Below are positions 63,507-64,000 of a stretch of DNA of 64,000 nt, one piece after another. A program made the position numbers and the translations under genes. The DNA comes from Panulirus ornatus (taxonomy: Eukaryota; Arthropoda; Malacostraca; Decapoda; Palinuridae). The stretch lies in the NCBI RefSeq assembly GCF_036320965.1, contig NC_092234.1, forward strand, positions 37,734,203-37,798,202, read 5' to 3'. The notes beneath the pieces were generated by a model that saw only the letters and a list, made by a program, of their open reading frames with translations, did not search any database and was not told where the DNA came from. Numbering within the stretch: the first letter of the stretch is position 1; every line of letters begins with the position of its first letter.

Positions 63507-63631
63507 TATACATATTTTTTGATCATGGTAGAGAGTGTGGCGTAAAGTCCCGGGAACAAAGCCTGCAGTCATATGCCAACACTCATAAAACTTGAGGGAA
63601 TGGAAGAATGTTGGTTCATTTGCATTTTTTC

Positions 63632-63636
<5 letters not shown>

Positions 63637-63728
<92 letters not shown>
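63637..63728. repeat. (AT)n microsatellite
   Basis: About 46 AT units. Confidence 0.98.
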
Positions 63729-63729
<1 letters not shown>

Positions 63730-63929
63730 TTTTTCAGTGGTTGGTGCGAGCTGCTATCATCTCTTGCACTTCCACTGTAGTTATATTCATATTTCGTCAT
63801 ATTTCTTAGAATTATTTGATTCCCATGGAGGTCTTTACTTTCATGGAGGCAGAAATGAGTTTATGCATTTCTGTACGTGTGGTAGATTTACAGCTTCCTG
63901 AGCCCTCCCTGCATTACTGGTGACTAACC

Positions 63930-64000
63930 TAGTCTGTGTGGTATAGACTGGCCTGCTGTGTGTGGTGTTGACTGGCCTGGTATGTGTGGTGTTGACTGGC
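63930..64000. repeat. 24-bp minisatellite cut by the window end
   Basis: Three units around tgtgtggtgttgactggcct. The array probably continues beyond the window. Confidence 0.85.

Overview
This is eukaryotic, repeat-dominated, apparently intergenic DNA. No host protein-coding gene, rRNA or functional tRNA can be supported. Every protein-like stretch that can be recognised is a decayed fragment of a non-LTR retrotransposon (endonuclease, reverse transcriptase or gag-like), broken by stops and frameshifts. Long dinucleotide tracts, very abundant minisatellites and many LINE families suggest a large invertebrate genome. From memory the repeat style resembles decapod crustaceans; that is a low-confidence inference and nothing here fixes the species. 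Some long open frames (for example on the minus strand at 17435-18804, and at 12224-13958, 22253-24504 and 5173-5634) are translated minisatellites, not genes.

Family names used below are local labels. LINE-A (endonuclease + RT): 2060-2515(-), 7927-8211(+), 28650-29060(+), 51490-51990(-), 56930-60045(+), 60590-63150(+). LINE-B (RT with FADD motif, long 3' UTR): 1-1330(+), 21794-22100(+), 35370-35640(-), 35820-37010(-), 46894-48790(-), 48800-48880(-), 49648-50425(+), 53850-53955(-), 56415-56814(-), 58136-58605(+). LINE-C: 4000-4818(-), 39760-41050(+). LINE-D: 30240-31620(-). LINE-E: 32090-33420(-), 53990-56360(-). LINE-F: 41640-43680(+). LINE-G: 50450-51240(-). LINE-H: 19530-20460(+). LINE-I: 20865-21315(+). 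A gag-like ORF1 remnant lies at 15060-16075(+). Short elements: SINE-T (tRNA-like head), SINE-L (about 235 bp, with a tail shared with LINE-B) and FB (fold-back-like).

Layout: 0-9 kb holds LINE-B, SINE-L, LINE-C, a 21-bp minisatellite and GA/GT tracts. 9.6-10.4 kb is a repeat-poor island. 12.4-13.9 kb is a 33-bp minisatellite. 15-16 kb is the gag-like remnant. 17.5-18.8 kb is a nearly perfect 26-bp minisatellite. 19.5-22.1 kb is a LINE/SINE cluster. 22.3-24.5 kb is a 30-bp minisatellite with higher-order structure. 24.7-26 kb is a 110-bp duplication and a 28-bp minisatellite that dissolves into poor-looking sequence. 28.6-37 kb is LINE and SINE debris. 37.6-39.4 kb is satellites. 39.7-43.7 kb is LINE-C and LINE-F. 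44.3-45.5 kb is more minisatellites. 46.4-51.4 kb is SINE-T and LINE-B. 53.6-63.2 kb is LINE-E and LINE-A with a nested LINE-B. Minisatellites together cover roughly 10 kb.

The elements appear related rather than independent. SINE-L carries the LINE-B 3' tail, as expected if LINE-B machinery mobilised it. Most long (AT)n tracts touch a retroelement end. I found no convincing new gene system. The most interesting signals are the SINE-L/LINE-B tail sharing, the AT-tract association, a 21-bp minisatellite family dispersed over five loci, and a near-identical duplication of a dead LINE-A fragment 53.6 kb apart.
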